Assembly: GCF_000003815.2 (NCBI RefSeq)
Contig: NC_049986.1
Location: 9,991,292 to 10,055,291, forward strand
DNA: 64,000 bases
Direction of reading: 5' to 3'
Source: Branchiostoma floridae
Taxonomy: Eukaryota > Chordata > Leptocardii > Amphioxiformes > Branchiostomatidae
This document shows positions 1-13,586 of the stretch, one piece after another (position 1 is the stretch's first letter; every line of letters starts with the position of its first letter). The notes below the pieces were generated by a model that saw only the letters and a program-made list of their open reading frames with translations, had not been told where the DNA came from and searched no databases. A program made the position numbers and the translations under genes.

Positions 1-1992
<1,992 letters not shown>

Positions 1993-2029
1993 GGTCGTCT
2001 TATCCCGCCACGTCTTCCTTAGCTGCCAA

Positions 2030-2160
2030 GGAGCACGGACCAAGATGGCGGCGGCTATCCCGGCGTGCCCCGCGCTGCCACGTACACACCCCACGCAAAC
2101 TTTGACCCAGTGGCCTCTTAAGACTTGAACACTTTTCCCGCCAAAATTTAAATTCTCTTT
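2030..2160 (-). promoter_or_regulatory. SURF4 promoter region with YY1 and E2F-like sites
   Basis: About 50 bp upstream of the SURF4 ATG lies CAAGATGGCGGC (2041-2052), a strong match to the YY1 site common at housekeeping transcription starts. Further upstream is TTTTCCCGCC (2133-2142), an E2F-type site. A second, weaker copy of the surrounding sequence (ACTTTTAACGCCAAGATTTA) lies near 2265, so the block seems locally duplicated. The stretch is more GC-rich than its surroundings and has no TATA box at a sensible distance, as expected of a constitutive promoter. The transcription start is inferred, not seen. Confidence 0.55.
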
Positions 2161-2329
2161 AAGGGTGTTTGGATATGATACCTGCATAATTATGCATGTA
2201 GAATTATGCAGAATGCAGAAGAATTTCAAGAGTGAAAGTACTAGCTTCCCAAGACATTCACACTTTTAACGCCAAGATTTAAATTCTCCTCAGTACAAAA
2301 TTCAGTAAAGTATTTCATGAGTACTAACG

Positions 2330-2600
2330 TTGTAGCTAGGAGGTTTACTGAATACAGCACTTGTATCACATGCATTTACCGAATACACTGTGATTGTACG
2401 TACCGCTAATCCAAGTTAACTGTATACAATGCAGTTTTACAAAACGTAATTTACCGAATAAAGTGCAATTTTACTTGGCTTTATTCAACTTTACTGAATA
2501 CATTGTACAGTGCAACTCGACTTGACATCGATATAAGTTTACTGAATACAGTACAATTTAAGTTAACGTTAATTCAAGGTTACTGAAGAAACCACTAATA
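2330..2600. repeat. Diverged tandem repeat with TTTACTGAATACA core
   Basis: The motif TTTAC(T/C)GAATA is repeated about five times at uneven 50-60 bp spacing (near 2344, 2376, 2451, 2509, 2538). It looks like an old, decayed tandem repeat. No gene is seen here or in the following stretch to 3175. Confidence 0.4.
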
Positions 2601-3175
2601 TTGGTTCACTCAAAACATCACCTTCAAATACTGAGCAAGGAGATTTGAAAGAGTAAATATAGATAATCATTTGTTACGTTATACCATACTCTGTGTGGTT
2701 CAACACTCCAGACCAGTTAGATTTCATATGATAAAGGTCAAGTTTTTTGGCCAAACTTTCTATTCGCACCCTTGCATCAGTTTCAGGGTGACACATGTAC
2801 GTACCGTATATTTAAAGAGTTGTCACCAGCTTTTCTGGGGGCTAAACTAAACAGTCAAAGAGCAAATAAAGTTTTACGGAAAGTGTTTTTTTCTGAACAA
2901 AAGAGAAAAACAAACAACTAGTATCTCACAGATATTTGTCGATTGACAAAATGTCAAGTCTTTTTGGAAATAATTTCCCAATTTTTATATAACGTTATAT
3001 CAGACCCTCAGTTAGATACAGTCAGATGATATTCATTATGTCAAGTAGTAACATTATATCGTTCGATACACATCACGTTATGTTTAACCCAGATAGTATA
3101 CAATATGCGCTCATGTTGTAAGATGGAAACCCCTACTACTATGTACATGTTTCTGTTTTAGTTCCGCATAAAAAT

Positions 3176-5100
3176 CTATGCGGAAACAGTTTCAGACAGT
3201 GTCATTGTCGGTCGTGTGACCAAGGTACAGGTCATGTAGTGTAGGCAGGTCTTCAACAACATCCAGCATCCTCTGCGGTAGGGTTTCCACATGATGACGT
3301 AGAGAAAAGGGTTGATGACGCTGTTCAACGTCATGAAGCGAGATGAGAACCAATCAAGGCCATCGTCTCTCCACACTCCGAGCTGATTTGTTAGGATTCG
3401 TAACTGTGAAGGACAGAAGACAACATGAATTCAATCACGTTCGAACTTTGTTAAAAGTGCCATTCTCTAATTGGTTGAACTGCCAATCATGATTGACAGT
3501 CAGGATCAGTTATTAGCATATCCTTACCAGACGGAGATATCCATGCGCGACTCAACTCGTAACAGAAGCTTTCATTGGTCAATACAAAGACTTTTAGTTT
3601 CGCAGTATGCCAAGTGAGGAAAGCATGTACTGTAAAATGTGACATAAACCTCGTGTCCCTCCGAAGTGACAGTCAAACAAACACTTCACGTTAATTATTT
3701 CTAAAAAGTTTGTGCGGATTTCTCTGACAGAAATAATTAAACTACACATAACAGTTAAATCATTTGCATGCCAGGATCCATGGAATGTTTATTACGGATA
3801 GGTGCAGAAATGCATGATTAGATCAAGAGCGCCATTGCGACTATATTGACGTACTAATTACACATATGATTTATGTTGATATTAACGCTAGTTCACCTTA
3901 AAAAAACGGGTATTTAGGGATATCAAGTCGACAGACGGTGATTTCAAATTGCAAAAGTTTGAAACCACTGTACTCTTAGTGTTATTTGAAACCAACGTCC
4001 GTCGACTTGATATTCCTAAATACACTGTTCTAAGAAACAACGGATATAGGTTTTCCCTGCGGATAAAGGTGAGCTAGAGTTAGATACCATCAATATATCA
4101 GCCTACTGTTAGTAACTCACGGTAATAAAATTGGCCTTCATTTTCTTCCAACTGTTGTATTGATTGTACAGCTGTTTGGCCCAAAGGATATTGAAACGGT
4201 CATAGTCATCACAGCCAAAGACCAAAAGAAGAAGTGTCACAGTTTGACTCAACTAAATTGACGAAAAACGATATACAGCAAACCCGTACTTACACCAAAG
4301 AGAAACCAACAACAGAAGAACACCACCGCAACCACCAGTGTCAGTTTCGTCATCTGAAGCTGAAGCTTTCGATCTCGAGAATCGATCGGCAACTGGTTAT
4401 TCCCAGATGTGGTGGATACGCTAGGCACCCGCGGACGAAGTTTCCTCAGCCGATACATGTACACACCTAGTATCCCGTTCATTATCACGATTATAAGTAG
4501 GCAAATGAAAATATTCAGTAGGTTTAGATACACTACCAGACGGCCCTTTGGCGTTTGGTCAGCCCAGTCGAACATACAGTACGAATTCGGTGGATGGGGC
4601 ACGTTTCTGTTTAACCCAAAGAGCGGCAAACTCGCCGAGACCGCCGAGTACACAAATATTGAGTAGACCGCTATGATGATTTTCTTATGGTTGCTGGAAA
4701 GATGTTTGAAGTAGAAGAAGGGATGGACTAGAGCGATGTACCGTTCAATAGACATCAAGGCGACGGTCATTTGAGATGCGACACTAAAGGCGGTGAAAAC
4801 AGTTCCGTGGAACGCACAGACACCTTTGGTAAAGATCTTAAGATGGTAGGCGAAGATGATTGGCACAAGGCCGAATGTACAGTTCAGAACATCAGTCCAC
4901 GCGAGGTACTTTAGGAGAAGGTTAGGGATGGTGGGTCGCTGGTTGAAGACTTCTTGGCTGACCACAATGAAGACGACGTTTGCTAAAACTCCTGCGATCA
5001 CACCGGGGATGAGGGTGAAATACGACACGTACCAGAGGGCACCAAAGTCGTCAATAGTCGACCCAATGGGCCAGAGAATCCCGTCGTCCGATTCATTCAT
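3176..5100 (-). CDS. Prostanoid-receptor-like class A GPCR, copy A
   Basis: Two coding exons, 4294-5100 and 3176-3403, encode 344 residues. Exon 1 covers TM1 to mid-TM6 and ends FLFG before GTAAGT; exon 2 starts after TTCACAG in phase 0 with LRILTNQ and covers ECL3, TM7 and the tail. Signs of the prostanoid receptor group are: ERY (119-121) followed by HPFFY; ECL2 'PPNSYCMFDW' in the place of the EP4 'YPGTWCFIDW' block; Cys95 and Cys175 for the usual disulfide; and R291 of RFMTLNSVINPFLY, which aligns with the TM7 Arg that binds the ligand carboxylate in EP receptors (RLASLNQILDPW). The prostanoid TM7 DPW is NPF here. An N-glycosylation sequon (NES) lies at residue 2. An in-frame Met 7 codons upstream (to 5121) could be used, but copies B and C begin at the MN(E/D)SDD-type start. 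A plasma-membrane receptor is expected; the lipid ligand is inferred only. The 890-bp intron carries a MITE. Confidence 0.85.
3888..4077. mobile_element. Palindromic MITE in the GPCR A intron
   Basis: Two arms in inverted orientation, starting TATTTAGG(G/A)ATATCAAGTC and continuing for about 40 bp, face each other around a short spacer (about 3910-4023). Outer ends CTAGTTCACCTT (3888) and AAGGTGAGCTAG (ending 4077) are also inverted. There is no coding capacity. It is a non-autonomous, fold-back style DNA element; the superfamily is not clear. Confidence 0.6.
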
Positions 5101-5121
5101 GGTCCGGGGCGTAAGAAACAT

Positions 5122-6242
5122 CGCGAAGACCTAACGTAGCCTCAATATTTGCCACCTCTCTAAGTATTGCCACACGTCTTGTTGCGGTTAGTCGTCAAAG
5201 CCTTAAGAACTCAGAGTAAGAGAAATGGTCTCGTCAAGCGTCGGACAAGAATGTTTTTACGACGCTCTAATGTTAACTGCACTAGCTTCTGATGGACTAT
5301 TTTCGGTTGCGATGGCCGCCGATGGGGTTGTTTGCGCGACATTGGAATGATCTACGTAGAAGGTCCTTGTTGGTTTGTGTAGTTGTCAATCATGCAGACA
5401 CGATGTCCACTTATGTAAAGCCCGTGTTGTTTACATTGTACATGTCAAGACCTCCCCCGTCCTGGCCCCGATCACTAGTCAACCAAGGTTGACATGGGTA
5501 GCATATCTATCTATCTGTACTCTGTATAACCGGTATAACCGCCGTTCGGCGTAACACTGTGGCACCAGCATAGCTTGGGAACATGTCTGTCTAATTCAAG
5601 GCTACTCCTATCTTTCGAGAAAACCATATGCATTTCCCCAACATTTCACAACCGAGCCCCGAATGCTTTCGAATCTGCTTTCGAGACTACTCCAACTATA
5701 CATACCGACTTCTAGCCGCACTCGCACTATCGAATCTTTATTTACATAAAGTCTTATTTCTTTTCAGGTATATTTATTGAGACGATTCAATTTGATATAC
5801 AGATACATATTAAAATCTTTATTCAACCCATATGAAAGAATCATCATCTTAGACGTTTCATCTTTGATAAAGTAATCAGATCAAAAGCAAAGATATTATA
5901 AATGAACAGATAATCAACATACATATCAAACAGATATAAAGATCTGCCCATTACATTCTGATGCTTATCTTAATACATAGGAATGAAAATAGGATCATTC
6001 TATGTAACGTTAGATCTAAAAATTGGTGCGAATAAGATCATCAATGTATCATTTGATATTTTGTCATTAAAATTTTTGAAAAAAGAAAGAATTCACCTAA
6101 AAATACAAAGTTGTTCCGTAGTCAAGCAATAACCGTATACCACTGACGTCGCTGTATACAGTATACAAGATGCGATACAATAGAGAGATAATATAGTATA
6201 TAAATAGAGAAAGAGAGAAGACATGCATGTATGTATAATGTA

Positions 6243-6279
<37 letters not shown>

Positions 6280-6410
6280 GTGTGGCATTGTGTGCACAAG
6301 ACTATTATATACGCAAAAAAACATAAGAATAATATAATCAAAGCACCGTTGTAATTGAAAAAATAATCTGTGAAGTGGTGAAATATTTACAAAAAGTTAA
6401 GCTGATTATC
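5122..6410. other. Intergenic between GPCR A and B, no gene seen
   Basis: No coding exon with family similarity or good splice signals was seen. The sequence becomes AT-rich towards copy B and holds an alternating AT/GTAT microsatellite at 6241-6280. Short open frames over it are low-complexity by-products. Confidence 0.5.
6241..6280. repeat. TA/TATAC microsatellite
   Basis: Almost pure alternating TA with single G and C interruptions, about 40 bp, flanked by TGTATG-rich sequence. Confidence 0.8.
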
Positions 6411-8390
6411 TTATAAAGAAACAGTTTCAGATAGAGTCATAGTCGGTTGGTTTAGAAAGGTACAGGTCAAGTAGTGTAAACAGGTCTTTAACAACATCCA
6501 GCATCCCTTGCGGTAGGGTTTCCACATGATGACGTAGAGGAAAGGGTTGATGACGCTGTTCATGGCCATTAGACGAGACACGAACCAATCAGCGTCTTCG
6601 TTTTCCAATACTCTGAGCTGATTGGTCAGGATGCGGAACTGAATTAGACAGGAAGCAAAACAAATAAGTTCATTAGAAAGAGTATTAAGACTCCTTATCC
6701 CAGCAGAGTGGAAGACAAATATTGAGTTGCATTCCCAATCACACTTTGTGTAACTAGTACTTCTTGCTGTCATAAAAATATTTAGATTATATAACTTGAC
6801 AGCTTTATATATTTTGCAACGTAATCATTTTAAACCTTTATGCAAAGTACAACGTTACAGTTTCTGAACTGTCAGCTTAATCTTAAAATTAACAATAGAT
6901 TACATGTTCAAGCTTGACGATAACAGCTAGCTCCTAATTATGTACCATTTTTCATCATAACCATTTTCACCCAAGTATCATTTATTATTATTATTATTAC
7001 TTACTCACTCAGCGATACAGATTATGAAAATAGTAGATGAATGTTTGTATTTGGTTCAAAGTGATTGTCTATTTTGCGTCGTCTACTGGTCATAAATGAG
7101 TATAGAACACAACCGAGAACAAACTACATTTACTGTGTGGCCTTCTTATATATATGGCCTCCTTAAAATTAATAAAATTTAGAGGAATCGACACATAATT
7201 GATGACTAAGTGGGTATTCTTTTGTTTCCCTCTAACGTGCGCCCCAAAATGTCGTCTTGCGAGCATATGGTATTTTCCCTTCAGTATATTTTAGGAAATA
7301 TTGTTGTTGTAAACGTGTTTCCACACAAGTCGTTTCGAAAAAAAAAGAAATCTTAAGTGATTTTATGAATGTCAAAAGACAATAACAAGGTCTTATAGAT
7401 ATCTACTCACATACCAAATATCAAAACAATCCACAGCTGCGCTCTAGTTATCTTCGAATTCCTGACAGACATCGCCCATATAAAAACAACAGTCACTATA
7501 TACAATACCTCAGTTTAATGGTGAATTATGTAATATTAATAATAATAATAATAAATATTATGTAATATTTGAACGATACTCACGGCAAAGGGAAACCAAC
7601 AACAGAAGAACACCACTGCAACCACCAACGTCAACTTTGTCATTTGAAGTTGAAGCCTCCTGTTAAAAGAATCTTCTTGCCTCTGCGTTCGAGTTTCAGA
7701 AGAGACGCAAGCCACTTGCCTTGGACGAAGTCTCCTTAGCCGATACATGTACAAACCTACGATCCCGTTCATGATCATTATTATAAGTAAACACAGAAAC
7801 GTGTTCAGGAGGTTCAAGTACACCACTAAACGTCCCTTTGGCGTTTGGTCAGCCCAGTCGAACATACAGTACGAGTTCGGTGGATGGGGTACGTTTTTGT
7901 TGAGTCCCCAAAGCGGTAAACTCGCCGAGACTGCCGAGTACACGAAGATTATGTAAACGGCTACAGCCATTTTCCCATGACGTTTGACGAGGTGTTTGGA
8001 GTAGAAGAAAGGATGGACTAGAGCGATGTACCGGTCGATCGACATCAAGGCAACGATCATTTGAGACGCTACGCTAAAAGCAGTGAAAACTGTTCCGTGG
8101 AACGCGCAGACTGCTTTGGTAAAGATCTTAAGATGGTAGGCCAAGATGATTGGTACAACACCAAAGGAGCAGTTCAGAACATCAGTCCACGCGAGGTACT
8201 TGAGAAGAAGGTTGGGGATGGTGGGTCGCTGGTTGAAGACCTCTTGGCTGACCACAATGAAGAAGATATTCGTTATGAACCCAGCAATGACACATGGGAC
8301 CAGAGTGAAGTACGATAGGTACCACAAGGGGCCGATGTCGTCAACGGTTGACCCGACAGGCCACTGAATGTCACTATTTGATTCATCCAT
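6411..8390 (-). CDS. Prostanoid-receptor-like class A GPCR, copy B
   Basis: Exons 7584-8390 and 6411-6638 encode 344 residues. Exon 1 ends FPFA before GTGAGT; exon 2 starts FRILTNQ after AATTCAG, phase 0, at the same TM6 position as copies A and C. Features seen: IDRY at the end of TM3 followed by HPFFY; ECL2 'PPNSYCMFDW'; and TM7 'RLMAMNSVINPFLY' with the Arg kept at residue 291. The start MDESNSD matches the other copies and has no upstream alternative. The tail (KGCWMLLKTC, then TMTLSETVSL) is conserved with copy A and has a cysteine cluster that could be palmitoylated (inference). Both exons are uninterrupted, so the gene looks functional. Its neighbours A and C lie in the same orientation, as expected of tandem duplication. 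Confidence 0.85.
7533..7560. repeat. (AAT)n microsatellite in the GPCR B intron
   Basis: About nine AAT units lie just downstream (in the sense of the gene) of the exon 1 donor. A shorter ATT run is at about 6981-6997. Confidence 0.75.
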
Positions 8391-9815
8391 CGTTGTGTAG
8401 TTGGAATTCGGCCCAAACTCTTGCTATAAGCTCCTCTATGTTCGTATCCAGCGATCCAAACGTACTACTACTACTACTAAAACAGTGCTTATGGTGGGAT
8501 ACCAAGCAGAACTGCCATTGAATAAGGAAATAAAGAATCATATCGCAATTTATTACTGATACCAGCGCTGGAGTGCTTTGCTAACAGTACTCTTAATGAC
8601 CTGTCCCGGTCTTTGATAGATACTAATGGGTTTGTTTACGTGACACACGGAATGTTGTATGGTGAGTATATTCAAATGTAATATGTCCAGCTGTACGGAT
8701 CTCACTAACCAGTGTCCTGTTATTTACAAATCACAAGTAAGCAAATGAAGTTTGACGTCAAACATTTTGTATTCATCCCTAAAATACACAAGTCGTGATT
8801 ATGGTGTAAGCCTTGTTCGTCTGTTTCAAGTACCTTCTCTAACTCGCTGCGGTACAAGGACGCCGCTATCACTTAGCGGAATGAAGCTGAACTGCAAAGA
8901 AGTGTCTCAACTTGATGATGCGGACGCTGATTGGTCCAATAAGATAAGTTGATCAATCAATAAAGACTATTTTTGCTCTACGGGAATGGGCACTAAGGCG
9001 CATGTATACGCTTGTACCCAAAGAGCTAAAAATAAATTCGCTCATGAATGGGCAAGGCTGGAGTCAATCAGTCGAAATTTGGGTATACATCTAATTTCTT
9101 GCGTTGAGAATTACATTTCAACTTAATCCACGAATATCAGTGTTGCTTGTGTCTGGATTGCGACCCTTGAGCAAACTAAATCAAAAATAACTAATATTAC
9201 AGCCTACATATTCTGTACAATTTTCTAAGGCATTAAGAAGACATATTGAAGTGTATATGACAAAAATCGTCTCCACGTTAGAGGAGCTACGAGTGGTGAT
9301 AAATTTTGTAGTTTAGGTAAAGTAGAAGACGAAGTTGTACATTGACCTTTGTAGGAGAGCGATAGAAGGATTCTATTCGGCTGTGACCTGCGGGTCAACT
9401 TGCTCTGCTGCAATCGTCATCAAACATTTGATAATGTCTTTGTAACGTTAGATTTTATTGCATGAGGAACACGACCCAAACAGTTCTGATCACAGTTCAC
9501 AGTTAACTAGGAAAAAAGGATTTTAAAAAGGACACTGACTGGAAAATAATGACCACGATGAATAGACATTTGGTGGACACAAAGTAAAGACTTAATAGTT
9601 ATATATAATTGTGCCCAAAATTTGAGTTTCGTAGTTTGCTTCTGAGTGTGACCGGGAAGCCCTCGTGTGTTCTATGGATCAGTTACAGCCTTTCTTATAC
9701 GTTCCAAAGAGCCCCCGTGACAATTATATTGCACAGAAAAAGAAGAATAATGATATTCTAAAATAATACTCGTATGCCTAGCATTTTTGGAAATACGCCA
9801 AATTTAAGAGTGCTA
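8391..9815. other. Intergenic between GPCR B and C, no gene seen
   Basis: No supported exon. A short (ACT)n run lies near 8463-8479. Small open frames lack any recognisable motif. Confidence 0.45.
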
Positions 9816-9819
9816 TTGG

Positions 9820-9940
9820 TTTTATCCGTTATTTCAACACTAGATTAAAGTTTGCCAAGTTATGACGTTATGCTACAACTGTTTGAGATATAGTCATTGT
9901 CGGTCATTTGAACAAGGTACAGGTCATGCTTTGAAAAATG
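9820..9940 (-). pseudogene. Duplicated 3'-end fragment of the GPCR C last exon
   Basis: The stretch repeats the end of the GPCR C last exon and its 3' flank (about 9995-10115): the shared parts are ATTTCAACA, GTTTGCCAA, CTACAACTGTTTGAGATA and CGGTC(A/G)TTTGA, and the match stops after AGGTCATG. It corresponds to the last 20 or so codons only. With no upstream exon it cannot make a receptor. It is probably a local tandem duplication relic. Confidence 0.6.
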
Positions 9941-10052
9941 TCGAAAAATTGATCTAACATTGCAATTATGTAAAATAACATACGAAAATAAGACTATTGA
10001 TTCTATTCATTATTTCAACATCAGAACATAGTTTGCCAAAGCTTATGATATG

Positions 10053-11728
10053 TCAGGCTACAACTGTTTGAGATAGAGACTTTGTCGGTCGTTTGACCAA
10101 AGTACAGGTTATGTAGTGTAGGCAGGTCTTCAACAACATCCAGCATCCTTTGCGGTAGGGTTTCCACATGATGACGTAGAGAAAAGGGTTGATGACGCTG
10201 TTCAACGTCATGAGACAAAACGCCAACCAATCAATGCTGTCGTTTGTCCATACTTCGAGCTGATTGGTGAAGATACGTAACTAAGGACAGAAAGAAAACA
10301 GCTATGAATACCGTCTTGTTTACAACGTTAAAGTACAATGAAAAAAAAAATTCACATACTACCACGCCATGTATAACGCTAAGTGAAAAGTTTCATTGCA
10401 GAATAGATACTAAATACTCTCATCCTATCTTATATGAACTTCACGCATCGTGTATTTATTGTATATAATGATTCGTTTGTAAAATAATTGAAGAGAACAA
10501 TTGGTAGGCATTGCACAAAATGATTTATGTATGGAGATAATATGCGCTATTATGTTTATCACTGCCCATTGTCACTTGATGGTTCCTATGTTTTTACCAT
10601 GTACTTGCAATTAGCCTCCGAGCATGAACTTTCTAATAAATGGATTGGCAATTCGATTCAGGCGAATTGATTTTTTATGGGGGCCCAGCACGCAAACAAT
10701 AAAATCATTAGTATCACAGAGAAAACACATAAAACCTTAAACAAATGCTATCATACGTAATACGTAATACAGGACGTTGTTACACAAGCAATATAAGTAG
10801 CCGAAGGTAAATATGAGCAAAAACATGTGTTACGTAAAAACATATAAGGAAAATACGCGACCTGTGTAGTGTGCATGTTTGTGTGTCTTTCAATGCCTAT
10901 ATGATAAAGCAACAACCAACAACTTACGGCAAAGAGAAACCAGCAACAGAAGAACACCACTGCAACCACCAGGGTCAACTTCGTCATCTGGAGCTGAAGC
11001 TTTCGATCGTGAGACTCCACCGACTGCTCGTGTTCTGTTCTTGTCTCGGAACCAGGAGGCTGCGGACGAAGTTTCTTTGATCGATACATGTACACGCCAA
11101 CGACCCCGTTCATGACCACGATTATGAGCAGACAAAGGAAGATATTCAAGAGGTTTAAATACACAACCAGACGGCCCTTTGGCGTTTGGTCAGCCCAGTC
11201 GAACATACAGTAAGAATCAGGTGGATGGGGCACGTTTCTGTTCAACCCAAAGAGCGGTAAACCCGCCGAGACTGCCGCATAGAAAAACAGTCCGTGCAAG
11301 CCGATGATTATCTTCCTATGGTTGTCCGCAAGATGTTCCGAGTAGAAGAAAGGATGGATGAGGGATAGGTACCTCTCTGTGGACATCAATGCGACAATCA
11401 TTTGAGATTCCACGCTGAGGGCTGTCAAGACTGTTCCGTGGAAGGCGCACACTTCTTTCGTGAAGATTCTAAGATGGTGCGCCAAAATGATCGGCACAAG
11501 TCCAAAGCAACAGTTGAGCACATCAACGCAAGCAAGGTACTTGAAGAGAAGATTCGGGATGGTGGGTCGGTGGTTGAAGACCTCTTGGCTGACCACAATG
11601 AAGAGAATGTTCGCTAAGAATCCAGCAATCACGCCCGGGACAAGAGAGAAATAGGATAAGTACCAGACAGGACCGATGTCGTCAATGGTTGACCCAACAG
11701 GCCAGTTGATGTCATCTGAGTCATTCAT
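10053..11728 (-). CDS. Prostanoid-receptor-like class A GPCR, copy C (TM7 Arg replaced)
   Basis: Exons 10928-11728 and 10053-10280 encode 342 residues. Exon 1 ends FLFA before GTAAGT; exon 2 begins LRIFTNQ after TCCTTAG, phase 0. TM3 ends in TERY; ECL2 is 'PPDSYCMFDW'. In TM7 the sequence is LAFCLMTLNSVINPFLY: Cys289 stands where copies A and B have the Arg expected to hold a prostanoid carboxylate. TM2 also differs (CVDVLNCC for AWTDVLNC/S). The reading frame extends 35 codons upstream to 11833, but MNDSDD at 11728 matches the starts of A and B, so that start is preferred. The gene is otherwise intact, so it may have changed its ligand rather than died (inference). It is the first gene of the array in transcription order and faces away from CYP-1. 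Confidence 0.85.
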
Positions 11729-11833
11729 GGTAATGTCCAGGGCGTAGTCCCAAGTTTTATACCCTCTATGTATAGCAGGCGGTTGGTTAATATATATTCT
11801 TGAGGGTTTCAACTCGTACTCATGCACTGGCAT

Positions 11834-13586
11834 AGGGTATTGTGGCGACTGCGACGCTCTAATGAAAAGAAGGGATTTCCCATTTAAGTGTTTTTGGTTG
11901 CTGCTTCTCGAGTGTTATGCTGACACAGTTATTGAATGTTTATTGTGCGTTGGGCGGATACAAATGGGTTTGATTAAGCAACGGCGGAATGCTTTTTGGC
12001 AGGCGTGCGACTCTGAAGGTTACACATATCCTGTGTCAACTTGTGTGAGTCGTGGTTAAATATAAAGACACGTAATGAACTCTTTGATGTAAGGTGTTAC
12101 TACGTTACGATATATGCCCACTGCTTAATGTCAAAGTCGTGTAAAACATGAATGATTATAGAGATATGCACTGAATTACATGGTCTACTGTTGGATAAGA
12201 TGGTCCAATCACGCGAAATCATATTCTTAGGTTCACCTACAATAAGTTGAATACTAACGTTACAGCAACCGTGTTTTTTTGCATATCACGAGAAGACTGC
12301 TTCGTAGGTACATTAAGTATTTTATAGGGTGTTTTATTTTTATAGTTTAGCTTTTGTAAAAGCCTTTCTATACTTAATTTGAGTCAATTTCACTTCTTGT
12401 CTTCAAAATTATGCGCAAAGCTATGCTTTGTCTATAATTGTTTATTTAATTTCCTTTTCAAAACGCAACTGATGTCTGAAACATACGGACGTGTTCGTAG
12501 TATACAAATAAAGAATACTAGTATGTGTATACGTCATCGTTCATACTTGTCTACAGAGTGGACTATCCATCAATTTCGTTAAAACAGTGTCAACTTGTCA
12601 AGAGGTACCGGTGTGCACACTTAAGGTCACGCCTGTATTACTGCCTGAACGCGTCGGTCAATTAATGGAAAACCCGATTTTCCAAAGAATGTTAAGTTAA
12701 GGCCATATGAATGACATCCGCGCGCATCAATTTTCGCCGCTTAAAAAAAAAGAATGAAAGATTTCAAGTTCCACACTGTAAATCGTACGGTGGTGCCTAT
12801 AAATGAGTAAATGTATTCATTCATTCGTCCCATAGCCTTTTAATCAGCCATTAGCCGTAGGGGCAGCACAACATGTTGTGCTGTATCAATAGGCATTTTA
12901 GTCCCCTGGCGGCGCCTATCTCCTCTCCGGGTAAATATATGCTGTATATTAATATTGCAAAGAAATATCAGGAAACGGATACTTTTGTCGTTGAATACGA
13001 CAGTTAATTCAAAAGTCAAAGAATAAGATGAGAAAGAGCATATGTATACTATACTCTGTTTTGTCATTTCTTCAGCCTTCCTGACCACTTAGAGGACGAA
13101 CGACGGAGGTCCTAGGAAATACTTCTGTAAGAAAAACACCATTACATCATTTGTAGACGTTTTTGTATGAAATGCCCCACCCCCACCCTTATCAGAGGCC
13201 TTGTAATTAGATTAGTCGGCTCCAAACAGCCAGTTACAATTGGCGATGGTTCCACTATTCCTAACGTACCCACTCCAAAACTGTCGGGAGTTCTCGTATA
13301 ATACCACCAAGAAAGCCTTTTCAATGCCTTGGCACTCGTGTTTAAGAAATATGTGGGTACATTCCATATGTACTGGGTACATTCTAAATGTAGGCCCAAC
13401 CTGTTTCCCAACTTCTAGCCCCGAGAAGCTACAAATTACATCAAAATCTTCAATGACCTGAATAAGGTTTTTTCAAGCGTGATAAGTCTCCAAGCCTTGC
13501 ACTGCGCAACGCGTAACACTTAAGTGACGTCAGCCGTTTGCTTTTTTGTGTATCAATTCCGTAAACAAACAAATGTACTTATAGTC
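11834..13586. other. Intergenic between the GPCR array and CYP-1
   Basis: No supported gene. It separates the divergent GPCR and CYP arrays and could hold the CYP-1 promoter, but the module found upstream of CYP-2 to CYP-5psi is absent here. Confidence 0.4.

Noticed and set aside
4121-4252. A 44-codon open stretch (LSQTVTLLLLVFGCDDYDRFNI...) between GPCR A exons, with acceptor- and donor-like ends
   Set aside because: It would need a 41-bp intron, has no match in copies B and C, and exons 1 and 2 already join in phase to give a normal TM6-ECL3-TM7.
7407-7510. Open stretch in the GPCR B intron (VTVVFIWAMSVRNSK...)
   Set aside because: Its donor phase does not fit exon 2 and it resembles nothing in the other copies.
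11729-11833. Upstream Met extending GPCR C by 35 residues
   Set aside because: Copies A and B start at the MN(E/D)SDD-type Met; the extension is not conserved.
13524-13586. Upstream Met giving a longer CYP-1 N-terminus
   Set aside because: The extension (MTSAVCFFVYQFRKQTNVLIV) has no counterpart in the other copies; the Met at 13587 aligns with their anchors.
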